From Pseudomonadota bacterium (GTDB lineage: Bacteria > Pseudomonadota > Gammaproteobacteria > Pseudomonadales > Halieaceae), in NCBI GenBank assembly GCA_030591305.1, contig JAUVBI010000136.1:1-8354 (forward strand): 8,354 nucleotides of DNA, read 5' to 3'. The notes below the pieces were generated by a model. It was not told the origin of the DNA. It saw nothing but the letters and a program-made list of their open reading frames with translations, and did no database searches. Of this stretch, positions 5,923 to 8,354 are shown piece after piece; within the stretch, counting starts at the first letter, position 1; each line of letters starts with the position of its first letter. A program made the translations under genes and the position numbers.

Positions 5923-6004
5923 CAACCACCTGTCCCGCAAGAAGGAGTGGGATTTTAGGGAATGTGCTCGGGGGATACAATAGGGGTGGGGGGTTATTTG
6001 TGGG
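5923..6004. repeat. 82-bp direct repeat, copy 2
   Basis: 80 of 82 bases match copy 1 at 66-147. To its left, read on the minus strand, copy 1 leads into the tRNA-Thr gene, while this copy leads into a sequence with only scattered tRNA-like words (GTAAGCTCA, TTGTAAGA). It marks the right boundary of the cluster and the left boundary of the NYN gene. Confidence 0.9.
5952..5980 (-). promoter_or_regulatory. duplicated tRNA-type sigma70 promoter
   Basis: Within copy 2 the minus strand keeps TTGTAT (5975-5980), 17 bp and TAAAAT (5952-5957). If active, it would transcribe leftward through 5693-5920 into the 3' end of araC as antisense; no gene is seen directly downstream. One of the two differences between the copies weakens the -35 (TTGCAT to TTGTAT). 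Confidence 0.5.
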
Positions 6005-6026
6005 GGTGGGGGCAGAACCAGGCGAT

Positions 6027-6767
6027 TCAGCTTCTGGAGTCCTTTATGTACATGGCAGTGCCATTTCTCATTTCAATTTTGAATAGTTCCGTGGCTTTTA
6101 TCAGGTCACTGATTTTTCGGTAACCATAGTTAATTGAAGAGAACGAGCTGTTATTGTTGGATATATAACTGGCCACCATACCCATATTCGCCCAGCCATC
6201 ATCTCCTGAAGCCTGCTCTACAGCGGTCCTCAGCAGCCTGACCAGGGAGGTATTCTTCCGCAACTGTGCCCTGGTTGTTCTGGCTGGCGGCGTGTCGCTT
6301 TCGGCCTTATCTTCTCCACCGCCCATCAGGTTTTCTATATAAATGAAGGGCGAGCAGGAATCGACAAATGGCTTCGGCGTCTTCTTTCCGCCAAATCCAT
6401 ACACGGGAAAGCCGCTTTCCAGAATCCTGAGCACCAGGGGGGTGAAGTCACTATCGCTTGTCATCAGCGCAAAGGCATCCACGTTGTTGCTGTAAAGCAG
6501 GTCCATGGCGTCGATTATCATAGCGGAATCAGTGGCGTTCTTGCCTTTGGTGTAAGCAAACTGCTGCATTGGCCTGATAGCATGGGGGTGCAGTTTCTTC
6601 GACCAGCCGGATAATGAGGGGCTATTCCAGTCACCATGGGCATGGCGGACATTCACGGTGCCATGTTTAGCCAGCTCTTCCAGCACACCCTCGATGGCGG
6701 TATGACTGACATTGTCACAGTCGATCAACAGCGCAATTCTTTTTGTTTCCTGCACAAACACTCCCAC
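6027..6767 (-). CDS. NYN-domain (LabA/DUF88-type) protein with C-terminal OST-HTH/LOTUS domain
   Basis: A 246-residue putative RNA-processing protein. The NYN PIN-like nuclease domain fills about residues 9-148: IALLIDCDN (D16, D18), KGKNATDSAMIIDAMD (D80, D86) and TSDSDFTPLV (D105, D107) supply the conserved acidic residues, so the metal site looks intact. A polar linker (150-170) leads to an OST-HTH/LOTUS-type winged helix (about 172-244, LVRLLRTAVEQA to GTAMYIKD), a fold associated with RNA binding. Start is uncertain: in-frame GTG codons lie at 6767, 6761 and 6755; the last has the best ribosome binding site (GGGAG, 5 nt upstream) and would remove four residues without touching the domain. 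There is no ATG in frame. It is a single gene between repeat units and beside a tRNA locus. Proteins of this type are widespread; the RNA target is unknown. Confidence 0.88.
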   Translation of the reverse strand: MGVFVQETKRIALLIDCDNVSHTAIEGVLEELAKHGTVNVRHAHGDWNSPSLSGWSKKLHPHAIRPMQQFAYTKGKNATDSAMIIDAMDLLYSNNVDAFALMTSDSDFTPLVLRILESGFPVYGFGGKKTPKPFVDSCSPFIYIENLMGGGEDKAESDTPPARTTRAQLRKNTSLVRLLRTAVEQASGDDGWANMGMVASYISNNNSSFSSINYGYRKISDLIKATELFKIEMRNGTAMYIKDSRS

Positions 6768-6985
6768 TGATTCTTGTCATGAGACCTCGGCATCCTACCG
6801 GGGACGTTCATGCATAATATATCCTGCTATGTAGGAGGCACCATAATATTCAAAATAATTTTCTACTCCCTACTCCTGGCAACCTCCGCCACAGCCCAAA
6901 ACCCCCATCCCCCGTGCAGGCAACAACTGCCCAACATCCACCTACCGCTCCGGAGAATACTGCAGACTGATCACTACCGCATCAA
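6768..6985. other. intergenic region upstream of the NYN gene
   Basis: Apart from repeat Y there is a short AT-rich stretch (about 6815-6870). A plus-strand frame starting ATG at 6810 encodes a hydrophobic beginning (KIIFYSLLLATSATAQ) that looks like a signal peptide, but it then runs into the repeat and stops at 7001; it is not called as a gene. No clear promoter for the NYN gene was found. Confidence 0.4.
6904..6962. repeat. repeat Y, second copy of repeat X
   Basis: Same word order and spacing as 5722-5781, including a shared run of 22 identical bases. It follows the NYN gene, so the NYN gene lies between two copies of this unit. Confidence 0.72.
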
Positions 6986-7252
6986 ATGTGGGTTGCAATA
7001 GGGGGTGGCATGCAATTGTTTGTGGGTGTTTTGATGGGCCGATATCTGACTATTTCAATATTCGGCAAATATGCGCAGATTTGGAGTGGTGTTTACAACA
7101 AGTTATTGGGTCGTCTCGATAAGCTGCATGATGGCAAGGGAAATTATTCTATTAGTCAATTTTGGATGCAATTCAACAATAGCTTCAAAGGCTTAACTGT
7201 CGGCGCCACCACTGAAGGATATTACCCCTTTGGTGCCAGAGTCATCAGATAA
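6986..7252 (+). CDS. hypothetical small protein, possibly a gene remnant
   Basis: An 88-residue frame of unknown family. The first 35 residues are moderately hydrophobic (MQLFVGVLMGRYLTISIFGKY); the rest is polar and aromatic-rich (NKLLGRLDKLHDG, SISQFWMQFNN). Base composition is more AT-rich than in neighbouring genes. The start is doubtful: ATG 6986 lies inside repeat material, and ATG 7010 (MQLF) is an alternative; neither has a good ribosome binding site. After its stop, the next frame stays open to about 7408 with protein-like sequence (NLAANFEGISFGRGMDDEM), so a frameshifted or decayed gene is possible. I do not recognise it. Confidence 0.3.
   Translation: MWVAIGGGMQLFVGVLMGRYLTISIFGKYAQIWSGVYNKLLGRLDKLHDGKGNYSISQFWMQFNNSFKGLTVGATTEGYYPFGARVIR
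6995..7028. repeat. degenerate third copy of the 82-bp repeat (right part only)
   Basis: TTGCAATAGGGGGTGG and TTTGTGGGT occur in the same order as GATGCAATAGGGGTGG and TTTGTGGGT in copy 1, but the left part with the TAAAAT hexamer is missing. It sits 33 bp after repeat Y, as copy 2 sits after repeat X. Weak on its own, it gains support from this shared order. Confidence 0.45.
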
Positions 7253-7330
7253 TCTGGCCGCAAATTTCGAGGGCATTTCTTTTGGGCGCGGGATGGACGA
7301 TGAGATGCCAAGCCAACTGAGTGCCGGCAA

Positions 7331-7879
7331 TTACTGCGTACTGACTGAATCCACGCGGGAAAGCACCAACTGGCCCTCGCGCACCGGGATCATCGCTCCC
7401 GGGTCGTAATCCATCCTGACCTTGCCAGTTTCTTCCCCCAGTTGGTAAGTCACATCATAGCCCACGGTACGCTCACTGATATCCACCACGGTATTGCAAC
7501 GGCGCTCGGTGTCCTGGTAGGTGTTGCTGGCTTGCATGTGGCCCTGGGTTTTGTTGCCGGCGTAGCCGCCAACCACGGCACCGGCGACCTTGGCGCCGGT
7601 ATTTTTGCCACCACCCCCGATAGCGTCACCGACCAGTGCGCCGCCCACAGCGCCGATCAAGGTGCCCGCGATTTTGTGCTCGTCCTTTACTGACTTTTGG
7701 CGGGTGACCACGACGTTCTCACACTCTTCGCGGGGTGTTTCGATCTGCTCCGTCACTGGTGTCACGGAGAGCACGTTGGCAAATTCAGGTTTGGACAGCA
7801 TGCGGTAGCCCGCGAAGCCGCCTACAGTGGTGGCAACAACAACGCCCAGAATGGTTCCCGTCAGCATTGATTTGTTCAT
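7331..7879 (-). CDS. glycine-zipper 2TM domain envelope protein (17-kDa antigen/SlyB-type)
   Basis: A 182-residue membrane-associated protein. An N-terminal hydrophobic segment (about residues 6-24, GTILGVVVATTVGGFAGY) acts as a signal anchor or uncleaved signal; there is no lipobox cysteine, unlike SlyB/Pcp lipoproteins. A glycine-zipper double helix covers about residues 70-110 (IAGTLIGAVGGALVGDAIGGG, then GAKVAGAVVGGYAGN), followed by a beta-rich C-terminal domain (VGYDVTYQLGEETGKVRMDY). Such proteins sit in the envelope and are linked to outer-membrane integrity; the exact role is unknown. Start ATG 7879 has AGGAG/GAGAG 9-11 nt upstream. It is a single-gene unit with no link to the MBL cluster; it looks like part of the host backbone. 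Confidence 0.85.
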   Translation of the reverse strand: MNKSMLTGTILGVVVATTVGGFAGYRMLSKPEFANVLSVTPVTEQIETPREECENVVVTRQKSVKDEHKIAGTLIGAVGGALVGDAIGGGGKNTGAKVAGAVVGGYAGNKTQGHMQASNTYQDTERRCNTVVDISERTVGYDVTYQLGEETGKVRMDYDPGAMIPVREGQLVLSRVDSVSTQ

Positions 7880-8227
7880 AGCGATTTTCTCTCCTCACTT
7901 CCAGGCTTTCTGTGGCAAAGCTCCCAAGGGTGGGTAGCGCTGGCACACCATTTAGTTTGACCAAATGTTTGCATTCTAGCACCAAACACGGAAGCCGTAG
8001 GGGTTCACGCCTGGCGAAACCGGATTGCTCCTCCAGACTGTGCTTACCCAACCCTTGTAATTCGTAAGTCTTGCGAACCTGACTGCGAGCAAGGTTTGCT
8101 ATCATCGAACGAAATAAGGGAGGGAAAGCGCCAAAAAAATCCCTCCAGCAGAGCTTCTTACAAGTCTAAGAATAGAAAGAACCCGAGGCGATTGCCCAGC
8201 GAGTTTCAATAAATTATCGGCTGGAAT
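7880..8227. other. intergenic region right of the glycine-zipper gene
   Basis: It contains the ribosome binding site of the glycine-zipper gene. An imperfect stem of 6 bp, GGAGGG/CCCTCC (about 8119-8147), with an A/T run inside its loop is not a standard terminator. A minus-strand frame (to 8105) that overlaps the glycine-zipper start has no recognisable domain. No clear promoter could be assigned. Confidence 0.4.
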
Positions 8228-8354
8228 TCAGTGGACGCTCGCACTCAGCTCATTGAGGTAAGTTTCCAGCTTTTCCTCGGCCTCGACCTGATGCTCGAAC
8301 GGCCCCTCGACGGTTTTTTCACGTGTAACGAAATACCACTCATCCATCGAGTGA
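8228..8354 (-). CDS. DUF6316-like small protein, C-terminal part (runs off the window)
   Basis: The minus strand encodes MDEWYFVTREKTVEGPF followed by EAEEKLETYLNELSASVH and a TGA stop at 8228-8230. The pattern WYF-TRE-EGPF-EAE-L-YL matches small DUF6316 proteins of gammaproteobacteria, in which this motif block follows a short basic N-terminus. The frame stays open to the window edge (the last codons read HS before the Met), so the true start probably lies outside; an ATG at 8347 would give only 39 residues. Function is unknown for the family. The family name is from memory of the motif. Confidence 0.6.
   Translation of the reverse strand, partial: HSMDEWYFVTREKTVEGPFEHQVEAEEKLETYLNELSASVH

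Larger units (their letters stand above)
5693..6026. other. repeat-rich intergenic region between araC and the NYN gene
   Basis: It holds repeat X (5722-5781), two small hairpins (TTCGG/CCGAA at 5864-5868 and 5881-5885; GAATT/AATTC at 5883-5887 and 5894-5898) and copy 2 of the 82-bp repeat. A plus-strand frame stays open for over 100 codons, but it has no usable start until late and reads as a proline/arginine-rich low-complexity product, so no gene is called. No T-run terminator for araC is evident. Confidence 0.55.

Noticed and set aside
5691..6086. Plus-strand frame open for about 130 codons through the repeats
   Set aside because: No start codon with a ribosome binding site near its beginning, a Pro/Arg-rich low-complexity product, and it includes the 82-bp repeat whose other copy has a stop in that frame.
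7785..8105. Minus-strand frame of 106 codons overlapping the start of the glycine-zipper gene
   Set aside because: It overlaps the ribosome binding site and N-terminus of a clear gene in another frame and shows no domain.

Overview
The window looks like chromosomal DNA from a gammaproteobacterium, perhaps a marine Cellvibrionales/Halieaceae-type organism. This is inferred from the moderate GC content, the sigma70-style tRNA promoter, a DUF6316-like small protein at the right edge, a YibH/YiaV-like HlyD protein, an EutR-like AraC regulator and GntH-like metallo-beta-lactamase-fold proteins. No ribosomal or other marker fixes the taxon.

Layout. At the left edge is the 5' half of a minus-strand tRNA-Thr(TGT). 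Its sigma70 promoter lies inside an 82-bp sequence (66-147). The main block (203-5692) is an accessory cluster. On the minus strand it holds a ribbon-helix-helix (RHH) protein, an exported MBL-fold hydrolase (MBL2), a second exported MBL-fold hydrolase (MBL1) and a two-TM HlyD-type periplasmic adaptor whose start overlaps the MBL1 stop. On the plus strand a divergent AraC-family regulator closes it. A second, 80/82-identical copy of the 82-bp sequence lies just past the cluster (5923-6004), so the cluster is bracketed by direct repeats. Next come a minus-strand NYN-LOTUS protein (6027-6767), a second pair of related repeats (6904-6962, 6995-7028), a doubtful small ORF (6986-7252), a minus-strand glycine-zipper envelope protein (7331-7879) and the C-terminal part of a DUF6316-like protein that runs off the right edge.

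How the cluster may work. Three minus-strand promoters share one architecture: a 16-bp box close to CTTCGATTTTTTGATG, exactly 21 bp, then TATAA(A/C). They lie ahead of MBL1, ahead of the RHH gene, and between the RHH gene and araC. The simplest reading is a small regulon in which the AraC protein activates all three promoters and the RHH protein damps its own, possibly through TTTACCG-type repeats near the start site. The products would be two periplasmic hydrolases and a membrane adaptor. The substrate and the inducer cannot be read from the sequence.

The most unusual points are the shared promoter design, the tRNA-promoter-containing direct repeats that bracket the cluster, and the pairing of two divergent MBL paralogs with an HlyD protein but no visible transporter.
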